NCBI GenBank assembly: GCA_024138025.1
Contig: JAMXBD010000644.1
Span: 372,001 to 436,000 of the forward strand
Length of the DNA: 64,000 nucleotides
Direction of reading: 5' to 3'
DNA from: Combretum micranthum
Lineage: Eukaryota > Streptophyta > Magnoliopsida > Myrtales > Combretaceae
This document shows, one piece after another, positions 1-12,385 of the stretch (within the stretch, counting starts at the first letter, position 1; every line of letters begins with the position of its first letter). Below the pieces are notes generated by a model. It saw only the letters and a list, made by a program, of their open reading frames with translations, did no database searches and was not told the origin of the DNA. A program made the translations under genes and the position numbers.

Positions 1-104
1 AAACAATTCCTTCAGGCAACCTTACATATAATCTTAGGGGTTATATGCGGTTGGAGAACCGTTATCTCCTATTTCAAATATAGGGCTGATAGCGGGTCCT
101 TACA
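1..104 (+). repeat. 3' end of the 5' LTR of element A
   Basis: These bases align without gaps to 24669-24772, the end of the 3' LTR, with three transitions (positions 48, 55 and 103). The LTR ends in CA here; the matching end at 24772 has decayed to TA. A divergence near 3 percent over this short overlap suggests a fairly old insertion. Confidence 0.93.
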
Positions 105-105
105 G

Positions 106-118
106 TTGGTATCAGAGC
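106..118 (+). other. Primer binding site of element A (tRNA-iMet)
   Basis: TTGGTATCAGAGC lies one base after the LTR end. It is the usual plant complement of the 3' end of initiator tRNA-Met and primes minus-strand DNA synthesis. Confidence 0.92.
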
Positions 119-419
119 TGAGTTTGATTGATTGTTTATCTAATTGTAATAATTATTTAAGACTTGACCTAGACACAATTAAGTAGTATAGAAAAGAATT
201 AAGTTATCCAAATAGTTGTGTATAATTTCCTTCTTGCTTGTTTTATATATTTGTTATTTGTTTTCTTGTTTACTAATTGCTTATTGTTTGTTGATAACTT
301 GTTGAATTGTTTGTTCATTTATATATGAATGTAAATGTTAACTTGATGAGTTTTGCATGTGATGAAGGATTGATATATATGTGTGAATGTGTGTTGAATA
401 TATATATGCAATTGTAAAG

Positions 420-1700
420 ATGGACAGATTAAGGAGGTCTACCAGGCAACATTCTGATAGAGAAAGTATGCAACCACCACCACAGTCATCGTCTACATTT
501 GCTCCTACTTCATCTTCTACACCGAGCAGTGAGACTACTGCATCGCCTGCATCGGCTTCAGCTTCACAAGTTCCTCCACCGACTCAGATTCCTCCACCTC
601 CACCTATGCCACCCATTCTTCCTATGTCACAACTACCCACCGGTGATCCAAATTTGATGTACAGTATGATGAGAGATATGATGGCCATGATGCAGCAATA
701 TTAGATGATAATGTATCAACAAACTCAGCATCTCATGCAGCAAGGTAACCAGCAGGGAATGAGACCAAATGAGGTTGCTTCTGTAAGTGATCAATCCAAC
801 CAAATCAAATTACATGATTTTAGCAAGATGGTTCCGGAGTTTGATGGTATTAGTAATGATCCTACAGTAGCTGAAGGTTGGATAGAGGAACTTAAGAAAA
901 CATTTGCCGCTAGTAGAACACCGGAAGATAATAAAGTGGATTTAGCGGTTTACATGATGAAGAAAGAGGCTTATAATTGGTGGAGATTAACAAGTGGAAA
1001 TCTACAACTACCCATATCATGGAATGCATTCAAGGATATTTTTCACCAAGTATTTTCCCAATTCAGTAAGAGAAAGGATGATAGCCGATTGGCTGAACTT
1101 GAGACAAGGGAGCAAGACTATAGATGAATACTATGGTGAATTCTGTAAACTGTTGCGCTTTGCTGGAGGTGATTACCGGGATGAAAGAATGAAAGTTCAG
1201 AAATTTCAGAATGGACTGAATGAAGAAATCCAAAGTGAAGTGAAGAAATTTGAGTTGCATACCCTATCAGATACTGTGGCCAAAGCTTTGCTAATGGAGC
1301 AAATTCAAAATGATAGTAGAATTAGAAGAGCAAGGAGAGCTGCCTTTCTGGGAAAGAGACCCGCTTCCACTTCATCCTATGATAATTATCGGGGTGTTGG
1401 TAAAGGAAAGAAGCCATTTATGGGACGACAAGGAAATCAAAAGCCGACATATAAAGCTCCCACACTTGCATTTGAAAAGAAATGTTTTAGGTGCTATGGT
1501 CCTCATAAGTTGTCCGATTGCAAGTCGACTCCCAATGCATGTTTTTCATGTGGTCAAGTTGGGCATAAGTCTAAAGAGTGCAAGAATCCGAAATTACCAC
1601 CGGTTTTCTGTGCATATTGCAAGCAGAGAGGTCATCATATTGCTAATTGCAAGGATCGACCAAATGCCAAGAGTGGAGTTGATATAGAGAAAGGAAAGAC
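420..1700 (+). pseudogene. gag: gag of element A (disrupted)
   Basis: Capsid/nucleocapsid polyprotein of element A. The likely start is the ATG at 420, opening a region rich in Pro, Ser and Gln. A TAG at 702-704 interrupts the frame, which continues to about 1040, where the reading moves by one base into the frame used up to 2310. The central part has typical retrotransposon gag motifs (NWW, then YFPNSVRE, then GSKTIDEYYGEF). The C-terminal part holds three zinc knuckles at roughly 1482-1523, 1541-1583 and 1608-1650. The second and third are canonical CX2CX4HX4C; the first has one residue fewer before the His. The family is well supported. The stop and frameshift show that this copy cannot make a full Gag. 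Confidence 0.88.
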
Positions 1701-2305
1701 AAATGCAAGGGTTTTTGCTTTACAGCAAATTGAGGATACTCCTTCAGTAGACACCTTGGCAGGTATACTGAGTGTTGCTAATAGGGATGCATATGTGCTG
1801 ACTGATACTGGAGCAACTCATGCTTGTATTTCTGAAAATTTTATGAATGATTGTGAGCTTGTCTCTGAATTGTTGATTGATCGTGTTATGTGTGTGACTA
1901 CTCCGTTGGTGATTGAAAATAGGCATCCTTGTGTGTGTAAAAATATAAGTGTTGTGATTTCAAATGTGAACATGCCTATTGATATGATCGTATTGCCTTT
2001 ATCTGATTTTGATGTGATTTTGGGAATGAATTGGCTAAATCATTACAAGGTTACGATTGATTGTAGTAAGGCGAAGTTAAGTTTCGGCTTGATTGAAGGG
2101 AGTTTCACATATAAATTGGAGAGGTTAAGACCTAGGAGTATGAAGTTTATGCAGCTATGGGAAAAACTAGTTGTGGCAGTTATAAATATTCAAGAAGTGG
2201 ATATCAAAATGACGCCAATTGTGAATGAGTTTGTGGATGTATTTCCCGAGAAGTTACCTGGATTGCCACCGGATCAGGAGATAGAGTTTGGAATTGAAGT
2301 ATTGC
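1701..2305 (+). pseudogene. pol: Protease and start of RT of element A
   Basis: This continues in frame from the zinc knuckles. The aspartic protease active site reads VLTDTGATHACIS (DTG near 1804-1812), and the flap region ends in DVILGMNWL, typical of Gypsy proteases. After about 100 residues the RT linker begins (VFPEKLPGLPPDQEIEF). The frame is cut at 2305 by a solo LTR insertion; RT continues at 5735. The TSD ATTGC is at 2301-2305 and 5730-5734. Confidence 0.9.
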
Positions 2306-5300
2306 TGTAAACCCCGGTAATTCTCAGTAGCTAGGAAACCCCAGGAGTTGGAAACGAAACCCTAACCAGATCAGATTGGGTCTAGTAAATGGAGCCTAGG
2401 AACCCTAAATCCGGCTTTCCTTCGGTTTCATAGTAAAATATTTATTATAGAGTAAATGAACTTGTATTGTTGTTCTAAAGTACATTTCAAACCTTTGAAA
2501 GTTTTAAATTCGGGAATTTTTCAATTCCGGACCTTCCCGAGCCCAATTACGGAAAAGCGTGCCCCGGGCCACGGATTCAGAAAAATATTCCGGAATATTC
2601 ATTGGAACCGTAATTTTATAAGGATTCCAAAAATATCAATTTCATAATTTTCCGAGCTATAAAAATTACAGTTATAGCTTTTCCCGTGTTTTCGGAACAA
2701 CCGGTAAAGTAGATGTCTTGTCTACTATTCACAAGTACAACCTACACTACACACTACCCATACCCTATTCTTACATCCTTACAACTACTCATTTCAATTT
2801 TCTTTTCCAAGAAAATTTGTCTCTTAAATAATTAATACATTTATTACAATTTCATTTACTAAATTACAAAAAAGTCAAATTTTAAACACACACACACTCC
2901 ATGCTTGAAGTGGCCGGCGCCCCTCCCTCTTGCTCCCCCTCTCAATTGAGTTAATTTTACTTCTTTTATTTAACTAAAACCTAATTCCTTTAGTATATAT
3001 ACTAAATGTTCTCTCTCTCTCTTCATTTCTTCCATTTTAACTTTTGAAAAAGAGAAAAACTCTCTCTTTTACCCTCATTGTGCCGTGAGGTTGCTCCCCC
3101 TCCCCTTCATCACATTCCAACTTTGTTTCTTCTCCATTTCACTTCAAGATCCCATTGGTATGTGAATGTAAGCCTTGTTTCCTCCTATTCTTGTAATGGC
3201 AAAGATATATCTTGTGTATTTCCTCATCAAAACCCCATGATGCTCATGCTAGGGACATGGAAATGCATGAACAAGGATGTCAAGCCATCACAAGACATGG
3301 ATCTAGTGTTTAGATGTGTTTTGTTAAGATTTCACTTGTTCATGCATATAAAGTAGTGATCTTGTACTTATATTGTTGTTCATGCCATAAGATCCATGTT
3401 ATATACATCATATGTAGTAGATCTAAGGTTTAGACATTCACCACTTTATGTACATGCATGATCATAAGTTCATTTTTGTTTATGTGCCTTGTTGATCAAA
3501 AATGAAGTCTTGTTCATGTATAGAGATGTTAGATAGTATATCTCCACATATAGTTGGCAAGAACATTGAAAAAGGAAGGACTTTGTTAGATATGGAAAGT
3601 TGAAAATTCGGATGAAATGGAAACCCTACCCTAAAGACCTCCAAAATCAATTTTAAACTTATATTTCATAAGAAAAATGAAGGGTATGTGTAATAGACAT
3701 GTTGAAGGAATTATTTTCATGAGTTTAGATGAGTTAGGCATAATTAAAATAAGAAAAACAAGAGGTGAAGTTAGAATGAAAAGTGTTGACTTTAATTGTG
3801 TAGTCAAATTCGTAACTTTGTGTAATACCTAAATAAACACTTAGTATTTAAGTCTAAAATGAATGTTTTATAAGCTAAATGAAGTCCTTAGATAATGTAT
3901 ACATTGAAGCCCCAATTTTTAATGCATTAGACTAGATTTCCCTTAAGAAAAATGTAAGAAAAGAAAATTTGGAAAATTCGGATTTTTACAAATAGCTTAA
4001 TCGAAAACATGTTTACCAAATGAAAAATGTGAAATTTTGTGCATGAATGGAGGCCATGACTATTATAGACTTTGAGAACCTATTTTTAGTTAAATAATAA
4101 GTAGATTACAAGATTAAAAACCAAAGAAACCCTAAGGAGTATAATGTGGGAAAATAACTTCTTAGAATTAGTTTATATGAAACTTTCCCCAACACTTAAG
4201 AGTTCCTAAAAGTTTATTACTACAAAAATCATCATGACCATGCACATATTGAGTTCATTACATAGCATACACATTAGTAATTCATTCCCATATCATTCAT
4301 GCATGAATCATCATCTAGGAATACTTTTTATCAAAGGCAAAGCAAATTGTCGAGATTGGGTCAATTGCGGGACAGAACTGATCCCACTGTTCCGTGACCC
4401 TATTATTTTCAAAACTTGGATTTAATACTTGAATTAGATAGATCTTTCGAAGTAGATGAAGATCGATATAAAATTTGCGAAATTCCGAGTTAAAATGACC
4501 AAGTTATGGCCGTTTTAAGTCGGAACTTCCAAAAGTAGCGAGAAATCCGAATTCAACTAGTCTAGATGTATAGTTTGATTTAATTACATGGTGAGAATCT
4601 CATAGGGATTATTCTTGTTTGGTAGGTGATTCCGAGCAGGACGACTCTACCTCCCGATTATTATTATTAAGAAGTTTGGTGTCCCATGGCCGAGTGAGTT
4701 TACTTCCACTCTCAATTAATGCTTGTGAATGTAATGTAGTGGCACTAGTGATGTAGGCAAAGATAAAAGGAATTGTACAAGCATGATGGGGTATGTGGGA
4801 ATTATTTATGTTGTTGATTGTTGATATGTGAAATGGAGCTTAAGGTATATCGAAACCGGGTGTTAAGATATTGACTGTTTTACTAGAATCTTATGATGAA
4901 TGTCTGCAATACTTGTTGGTCACTTAAAAGAATTGAATTAATAACTATTCGACTCCGACTATAAATTGAGTTCATTCATGTCACAACGGGGTTGGAGCAT
5001 TTGCATTGGTTGGTTTTTCGTGACCCATAAAACGAATGTGAGGTTAATCGTGATCCATAAAACGAATGTGAGGTTAATCGTGATCCATAAAACGAGCTTT
5101 TAATCAGTTGACCGTGAGCTTAAACGGCGTCGTACCGCAGGATTCGTTAATCTGCTAACCCGGGATGGAGGGCGCAAGTCATCCACATATGATTTCCGGT
5201 TGGTCATATGTTTGTTGATCACATTTGTATGGTGCATACACTTGCTTGAATAATCACTTGCTTGAATGATTGTATTTAATTGTGTTATGGAAGTATTACT

Positions 5301-5729
5301 CACTAAGCTAGTTAGCTTACGCCCCTATAGTTTCTATCTTTTGCAGCATGAGTTTATATGGCTTAGGCCAAGACAAGCCACAGCGCAGGTACCGGAGATA
5401 GGAGTTTCCTATAGAAGTTTGATTCATCTCTTTTTGTATAGACTTCCATTGGAAACTAAGGACTCTGGATGACTGTAATAGACTGTTATTTTTTTGCGGG
5501 GGAATGCCCCTTAGATTTTGTAAACTTAACATTATGCGTTTTGATTTATTATCTATGGCTAATGCATGCCTCATTAAACTGTTTAACTTCATTTGTTGAA
5601 GTATTCTATTGTCGTAAAGGAACGCTTTACATCTTCTTAAGACTTCCGAAGGCCCCGGGTAGGGAACTCGAGAGTCTTACTTAGCATGTGGCGGGCTGTT
5701 ACGTTTAGGATACCCTACGGGGCGTGACA
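2306..5729 (+). mobile_element. Solo LTR of a long-LTR Gypsy family (LTR copy 1)
   Basis: The 3424 bp insertion starts TGTAAACCCCGG and ends GGGGCGTGACA. It is flanked by the perfect 5 bp duplication ATTGC and sits inside the RT of element A. It has no primer site, polypurine tract or gag-pol, so it is a solo LTR, the usual product of recombination between the two LTRs of one element. It shares internal modules with the LTRs at 15298, 25115, 31442 and 43309: the terminal GGGTACC-type/GGGGCGTGACA end, a CTCACTAAGC segment near 5290 and a GGATGGAGGGCGCAAGTC segment near 5163. Small ORFs inside it have no recognisable product. Confidence 0.93.
5019..5096 (+). repeat. 30 bp tandem repeat, about 2.6 copies, in solo LTR 1
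   Basis: The unit CGTGATCCATAAAACGAATG... starts at 5019, 5049 and 5079 with a period of 30. The copies are nearly identical: the first has CCC where the others have TCC. It lies just upstream of the conserved GGAGGGCG module of this LTR family. Confidence 0.85.
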
Positions 5730-6215
5730 ATTGCCTGGAACAGTACCTATTTCTAAAGCTACTTATAGAATGGCTCCAGCTGAATTGAAAGAGTTGAAGT
5801 TACAATTGCAAGAGTTACAAGATTTGGGCTTTATCAGACCGAGTATATCGCCCTGGGGTACTCCTGTGCTGTTTGTCAAGAAGAAAGATGAAAGTTTACG
5901 CATGTGTATTGATTACGGAGAATTGAACCGAGTTACTATTAAGAACAAATACCCTTTACCTAGGATCGATGATTTGTTCGATCAGTTAAAGGGAGCCACA
6001 GTGTTCTCTAAGATTGACTTGAGATCAGGATATTATCAACTCAAGATCAAATCGTAAGATATTCAGAAGACAGCTTTCCGAACTCGGTATGGACACTTCG
6101 AGTTTTTGGTGATGCCTTTTGGGTTAACCAATGCTCCAGCCGCATTCATGGATTTGATGAATAGAGTCTTCAAGGATTATCTGGATTCATTTGTCATAGT
6201 ATTCATTGACGATAT
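5730..6215 (+). pseudogene. pol: RT palm/fingers of element A, second fragment
   Basis: The RT resumes right after the target duplication. Visible motifs are [54 protein letters not shown], the first catalytic Asp in [12 protein letters not shown], and [21 protein letters not shown] at 6055-6057 interrupts the frame after the first catalytic block. The fragment ends inside the second catalytic block: FIDD is encoded immediately before the next insertion at 6216. Confidence 0.93.
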
Positions 6216-8581
6216 TGTAACACCCTAAAATAAGGCATTACAACTTGCCACGTGTTTTCTCTTAATAGAACACGCTAAGGTTATAATATCCACAAATTTT
6301 CAAATATCGCCTGTATAACTTACAAGGTATGCAAGAAATCATATGGTCCTCATAAATAAACATTCTGATAAATATAAAATCTCCATAATCAGAAAACTAG
6401 ACATTGTTGACATAACTACAGGTTAACAAGTCAAACCCTGCCCTAAAAAAACTGTCACCACATGAAAACTCCAAATACAACTTAAAATTTCAATAAATAA
6501 AATATAAATCAATCATTAAAGTCTTTTGATCCATCCTATATCATCTATGACTATTCAACTAGTCATCAGCAGGGTAGTCAGGACCGCTAACGCCACCCCC
6601 ATCCTCATAGATGATATCAAAAACCTGAAAGATCATAAATCCATTATCATCACCTGCACCCGAAATATAATAGAATGAGCAGCGAACCCAGTACGATAAT
6701 ATCCAATCCAGTTCAAGCAAGATTATGCACAAACAGCATATATAAATAAATGCAACAAACTAAATGCATACAACAGTTTATTATCTATTTTAGTCCAGCA
6801 AAACAACACATTCAGAATCTAGTATACAAAATCCTGAACCCAGAGTAATCAGACTCTGCTATAAAAACTCCAACTGATTTGAAAATAGTTAATCATATAT
6901 ACATATATGGATGAGTGGGTACTCCCCAAAATCCTAATTCCTGAACACCTAAATTCTACCGGAATCATTTCTTAGCACGAGTTCACTCGGGACAACCTCA
7001 CACTAAGATCATCAGGTGCCTCACCAGTATCACTGTCTGCCAGGTCTTCACTGGTCAAAGCCAAACACAACCAAGCAGACAATTATTAAGCCGAATATTT
7101 AAAGTTCATTATGCAATTCTGTTCCTACATCCATTTACAAAAATTCTAATCTACAAGCACATACATCAAACAATGGATTGGTCGTACCTTTCTAAATTTC
7201 AAGAATCCAAATCAAATCCTCAGAATTTGATATCAACAGCACAAAGTCAACCCAAACTCCAGAAATTATTATATCCAATTCAACCACAGTTTCACAACCC
7301 CAATGTCCTGTTACATAATATATATATATATATATATAATCAACAGACATGATCGCAAATCTTTTAACATAAAAACAACCTATCTAAACTAACCTGATAC
7401 AGAACTTCCCAAACTCGAATTATACTGATCAATAACCCCAAGCACCTCCAATAATATCAAAGAACGGATATTTCAAATCCTTAAATCAGAATTTCCACCA
7501 AAACCCTATAAAACATTTCATATGATCAATATCGAAATATCAAAGCTGTCCAATTTCGTATAAAGAGGATTCAAAACTTATACTTACTGATATGAAACAT
7601 ATAATACTTGTTTCTTCTCTTCCTATTCTGATCAAAACACGAGCTAGGGTTTGTTTTTCAAAATCCTTCATGAAATATTCATCCAAACCCTAAGATACTC
7701 ATACAAATTTATGTAAAATCCAAATGAGATGATTTAGATCACTTACTTTTAATTAGTAACGCCCTTCGAATGATTCTCCAGGCCTAAATCACCAATAAAG
7801 CTTCAGAACTCTCTTATACGAAGGGGAAATCATATAAAGAAATGTCTGTCGAAAATGATTTTCGCGTCTCGTATTTATAGAAATTTGGTCATACGCCGGC
7901 CCTACGCCGGTGGCGTACCTGCAGATCTGGCCGGCTTACACTATACGCTGGCAAACTTATATGAATGCCGACAGCTTTTGTCGAGGCTTTGGTTTCCTAG
8001 AATTCAATTCTTTCTTCCTACGCCGGCGGCTTTCATGCCAGTGTTGGGAAGAAACCCTAGTGAACGCGGGCAGCTTTTCTCCCAGCGTTAAGAAAAACGC
8101 TACTGTTCCCATTCTACGCCGTCTATACGCCGGCGGCGTAGATTCTCCAGGAGATGGCATACAGTCTGTTACAGAGTACGCTGGAAATTTTAAAACCTAG
8201 GTCGGCGGCATTTTTCTTCAGGGATGCCGGCCTTCATTGCAGAAATTAAGAAAATTGATCTAAATTGTTGCCAATCTTAATCAATTCTTTATCATATGAA
8301 CACAATACAATTGTATTTCAACTTTGACCATAAAACCTTCTTATTTAATATCCTTTGACTCTTTGATCCTTCAATTTCCATAACAGTACTTTAGAAACAA
8401 AAGGACACGAAACCCTTCAATTCTTGTAACAACGCAGGAAACGAAAAGATACCTCATGTATTATATGCCTGCCATATAATACACATAAATAAAACTTATA
8501 AGGATGGACCATAAAACCCTCTTATTTTATAACAAATGACAAACTTGCCCTTCTTTATAAAATATTTATCATTATGTTACA
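6216..8581 (-). repeat. 3' LTR of element B
   Basis: Nearly identical to 12386-14765 with small indels; both run from TGTAAC(A/G)CCC to ATTATGTTACA on the plus strand. It contains an (AT)n tract near 7320-7338 and a GC-rich island near 7890-8225. Confidence 0.93.
7890..8225. repeat. GC-rich island with repeated GCCGGC palindromes in the element B 3' LTR
   Basis: In an otherwise AT-rich LTR this stretch has many copies of ACGCCGGC, CCGGCGGCGTA and CGCTGG-like words, for example near 7893, 7905, 7930, 8022 and 8128. The same island, with point changes, is in the other LTR (about 14055-14415). A similar island sits in the unrelated-looking 3' LTR of element A. Confidence 0.8.
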
Positions 8582-8594
8582 TTTCTCCCCTCCT
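8582..8594 (-). other. Polypurine tract of element B
   Basis: Read on the minus strand this is AGGAGGGGAGAAA, directly beside the 3' LTR. It is the expected primer for plus-strand synthesis and fixes the element's orientation. Confidence 0.85.
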
Positions 8595-10028
8595 AAAAGA
8601 AACTTTCGTCCTCGAAAGTTACCCAAATCACTATTTCCTTTTTATCCATGCATCCATTAGTCCTGTGTCACTCCTTTTCTTCTTGTTTCTGATTCTTTAT
8701 ACCTTATTGACCCATCTTCATACTCATATCTGATAGCTAGAATATAATTTCATTGACGTCTCTTTAATTCTTAATTTTCACCACTAAATTTTGATTCACT
8801 TCCTCCGTTACTTCATAATACCTCTTGACTATAACTTAAACTTATTAACAATATTCATCAAAAAAATTTTGCCTCGACCTCATTGTATTAAATCTCCGAT
8901 TCAATTTCCTCGAGCGATGTTTAGAAAGCTGAAAATCTCATAACTATAGTTCCCCATTTAAATTCCAAAAGTCAAATCTTACACTAGCCTAGAGCTCCAA
9001 ATGTCACTGTGTTACTTGTACTTCCATTGATTCAACTTAGTTTTTATCCTTATTGCTCCATATCAAAAATAATTCACATCACTTGCATATCATTCATCTA
9101 ATCTCAAAATGCTCATTAACTAACCATACTTCTTCCAATATGTTTTCTCAATCTCCAATATATTTTCTTATATTTTGCATCAATATATACATGAAGATTA
9201 AAATTAATACTTATGTCCTTAAGTAAACATTTAAAATCATCGAATGACTTCTAACTCTTCCTTTGACATCATTACTCCTAACGTTCTAATAATTCTTTGA
9301 TATTTAGATTACTAATGCACTTTGTCTCCAGGTTTCACCATACAAATCCATTCATTAGCCCAATATTAAGTGATTGTTCTTCACTTGGATTTGATATCCT
9401 TATATAACTATTAAATCTACTTCTCAACAAAAGATCTTCTTTGATATATACTTTTATCTTAATTCATAAATCAATCATTACATCCTTCAAAATAACTGTA
9501 GATTGCACTGTAGAAAACTCATCCAACTCATTAACACAATTGAACCATTATACATTACCTCTAATTACCATAATTTCCATCGAAACTTCGTTAGGACATA
9601 GTCACCTTATAATCCTTCAATTAAAAATCCGAAAACTCAAATCATTGAATTTAAGGTTTTTCAACTCTAACTCTAATGATCAAACCTTACATTGCTTTGT
9701 TATTCCATATGATCATAGCATCTACGTATCTGCTAGTTAGTTTTATCACCCCTGTTAAACACCATAGACAATCCACAACTTTTATCGTATTTTTCCAATT
9801 GTCTTCCAAAACTTGTATTGCTTTTTATATAACAATTTATATCTTCTTATAGATTTTCTTTAAGAATCATCCCAAAATTTATCATCATAGATTAGTGTAG
9901 ATGTCATCATTGTTCACCATTCATATATTTCCCGTAACTCACTAAGATCATATTTCCTTCTTGCAATGGCCATTCCTCATGCACATTCATATCTTCATAG
10001 GATTTAACTGTTCTCTAATTTATATTGG
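8595..10028 (-). other. Decayed internal region of element B, where integrase would be
   Basis: By position this segment should hold integrase. I could not recognise HHCC, DDE or chromodomain motifs on the minus strand. Short ORFs on either strand look like chance frames in AT-rich sequence. The reading is that integrase has decayed or been partly deleted. Confidence 0.5.
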
Positions 10029-10530
10029 TTATCTCAATGCTTTTTCTCTACTCTTTAACATGATCTTTCTCATGTCATCTAATAAATATCGCTCTGAGGT
10101 GACCAAATCAACTAAATTCTCATTCCTCTTCCTACTTAGAGCTTCTACCACAACATTCGTTTTTCCAAAGTGATATTGTATATCCGCATCAAAATCTTTT
10201 ATTAGTTCCAACCACCACCATTGTCTCATATTCAGATCTCTTTGGTTGAAAATATACTTCAAGCTCTTGTTATTCATGAAGATTTTGCACTTCTCATCAA
10301 GTAATTTGTGTCTCCAACTCTTTAACGTATGACCTATGACTATCAGTTCTATGTCATGAGTGAGTCAATTCTTTTCATAAGGATTTAACTATCTAGATGC
10401 ATATGCTATAACTTTACCACTTTGCATCAAAACACAATCCAGATCTTATATAGAAGTGTCAATACCAATAATGTACTCTTCACTACTCATTGACAAAGCT
10501 ATCACAGGTGCAGATACTGACTTTTGTTTT
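10029..10530 (-). pseudogene. pol: RNase H remnant of element B
   Basis: Minus-strand fragments show [15 protein letters not shown] near 10440-10380, with a stop just upstream, and NKSLKYIFNQRDLNMRQ followed by LELIKDFDADIQYHFGKTN and LSRKRN in 10029-10277. These match the RNase H tail of Gypsy pol, and the order agrees with the minus orientation. Stops and indels separate the pieces. Confidence 0.85.
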
Positions 10531-10659
10531 TAACTATTGGAAACTACTTCCACAATTATCATCCCACACATACTTCACTTCCTTTTGAGTCATTCTTATT
10601 AAAGGATTTAGAAACCTTGGAGAAATCCTTTATAAATCTCTTGTAATATCTTGCCGTTC

Positions 10660-11510
10660 CTAGGAACTTCTGATTTTCGACATATTCTTAGGAGTTGACC
10701 ATTCCCTTATAACTTTCTCCTTTTTAGGATTTACTGAAATTTCATTTCCGTCCACAACATGTTCTAAGAGAAACACCGACTCCAAACAAAACTTATGCTT
10801 GGTGAACTTGGCATACCACTTTTCGTCGTGTAACGTTCTCAAAACTAATCTCAAATGTTCTTCAGGTTCTCTTTTAATCTTTGACTACATGAAAACATCA
10901 TCAATATACACTATTACAACCGAATTCATTTACTCTTTAAAGACCCTTTTTATAAGATCCATAAATATAACTGGGGCATTTGTAAGATCGAAAGGCATAA
11001 CCACGAATTCATAATGCCCGTATCTGGTCCTGAAAACTATCTTTGAAAATATCGTCAGCTTAAATCCGCAGCTAGTGATATCTTGACCTCAAATCGATCT
11101 TAGAAAATACTTGCACTCCTGTCAGCTGATCAAACAAATCATCTATCTTAAGCAACGAGTACTTATTCATAATCGTTACCTGGTTTAACTCTTTATAATC
11201 TATACATAACCTCATGCTCCCATCTTCCTTTTCACAAACTCACTAGAACACCTCAAGGTGATACGATTGGTCTAAAGAACTTCTTCTTAAGCAAGTCCTC
11301 CTGTTGAACTTTTAATTCCTCCAATTCCGTCGGAGCCATACGATACAGTACTTTAGACTTAGATAAGGTATCTGACACTAGATCAATACAAAACTCTATC
11401 TCTTTTTCAAGCGGTAACCTTAGTAAATCTTCTGGAATTAAATCAAGATATTCTCTCACGATTTGTATCCTTGTAGGATCAGTCTTTAATTCATCTCCTA
11501 TTGTCAAAAC
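10660..11510 (-). pseudogene. pol: Reverse transcriptase remnant of element B
   Basis: Pieces in several minus-strand frames give, in order, YRMAPTELEELK (near 11350), [13 protein letters not shown] and a YIDD-type catalytic box (near 11030-10900), and RLVLRTLHDEKWYAKF with a degenerate FLGHVVS-like block (10854-10660). These are the standard RT blocks in the correct order, broken by stops and frameshifts. Confidence 0.88.
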
Positions 11511-11639
11511 TGTAAAACTGACTTTTCCTATAACTCATATGTAAGCAACATTGAAGGTCCTTGCACTTCAAGCTTATGCACAAAACGATCTCCATTCGAT
11601 AAACTAAATTGCACAACTAGATCCAAATACAACATTATG

Positions 11640-11960
11640 TTTCCTCAACCAGTCTACTCCTATCATATCCATTACTATAATATTCGCAGGTAAAATGTCA
11701 CCTTCCATTTTTATATCCAAATTCCTTGCAAATCCAAGTCAACATTGCTCCATATCCTAAAGGTATCTACAAGCAAACTCTTAACTGCCTTCTCATAACA
11801 AAACGACAAACTTCGTAAATGCTTTAAAACTTGCACCTGTATCACAATCCTAAGAAGCACTTGCCCTTCAGGCTCTTTTCATTCTTTTGGCTCGATATCC
11901 ATATTGTCCACACTTGAAAAAAATACCTAAGGAACAATTTTTCTTTCCAAAACCTGTCAA
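11640..11960 (-). pseudogene. Protease end and zinc knuckle remnants of element B gag-pro
   Basis: On the minus strand, MDMIGVDWLRKHNVVF (near 11670-11620) resembles the end of a Gypsy protease. FKCGQYGYRAK (near 11925-11885) resembles a CCHC knuckle with the His and last Cys altered. The rest of gag is not recognisable before the primer site at 12379, so most of gag seems deleted. Confidence 0.6.
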
Positions 11961-12366
11961 TGCCCAACCTTGACACTTGAAAAGTAGGCATTCTTAAGCC
12001 ACTTGAAATCCTTGATATCAAACGGTCCATAATATCTACTATATTATGCCTTGAACTGTTGATTTGTCTTGATAAAAGATCAACCTCCTCTCCCTATCTT
12101 AGGTAATGATGCTAAATATCTTAAGGTATAACCATCCAAAAGGATCTAAACACAATGGGACTACAAGATATGATCTTACTAACACAAACAAACATATCTC
12201 CACAATATAAAAGGGTAATCCAACTTAAGGATCAAAACTCTATAACTATAGGATGAAAATCACACTAATCTAGATAAGATCAAGAATCCTAATGTATTCT
12301 ACCCCTCTCATCATTGCTCACCGTCCTAAGGAGTCAAAACTTAAATCTAATAGATCATAACCTATT

Positions 12367-12379
12367 GCTCTGATACCAA
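12367..12379 (-). other. Primer binding site of element B (tRNA-iMet)
   Basis: On the minus strand this reads TTGGTATCAGAGC, six bases inside the right-hand LTR. It is the same iMet primer type as element A. Confidence 0.92.
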
Positions 12380-12385
12380 TTAAGC

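Noticed and set aside
4981..5100. CRISPR-like spacing of the 30 bp repeats
   Set aside because: The repeats are directly adjacent with no spacers, and the locus is a plant LTR.
7855..8200. Overlapping ORFs in the GC-rich island of the element B LTR
   Set aside because: They arise because the GC-rich island has few stop codons in all frames. The second LTR copy does not keep the same frames, and no protein family is apparent.
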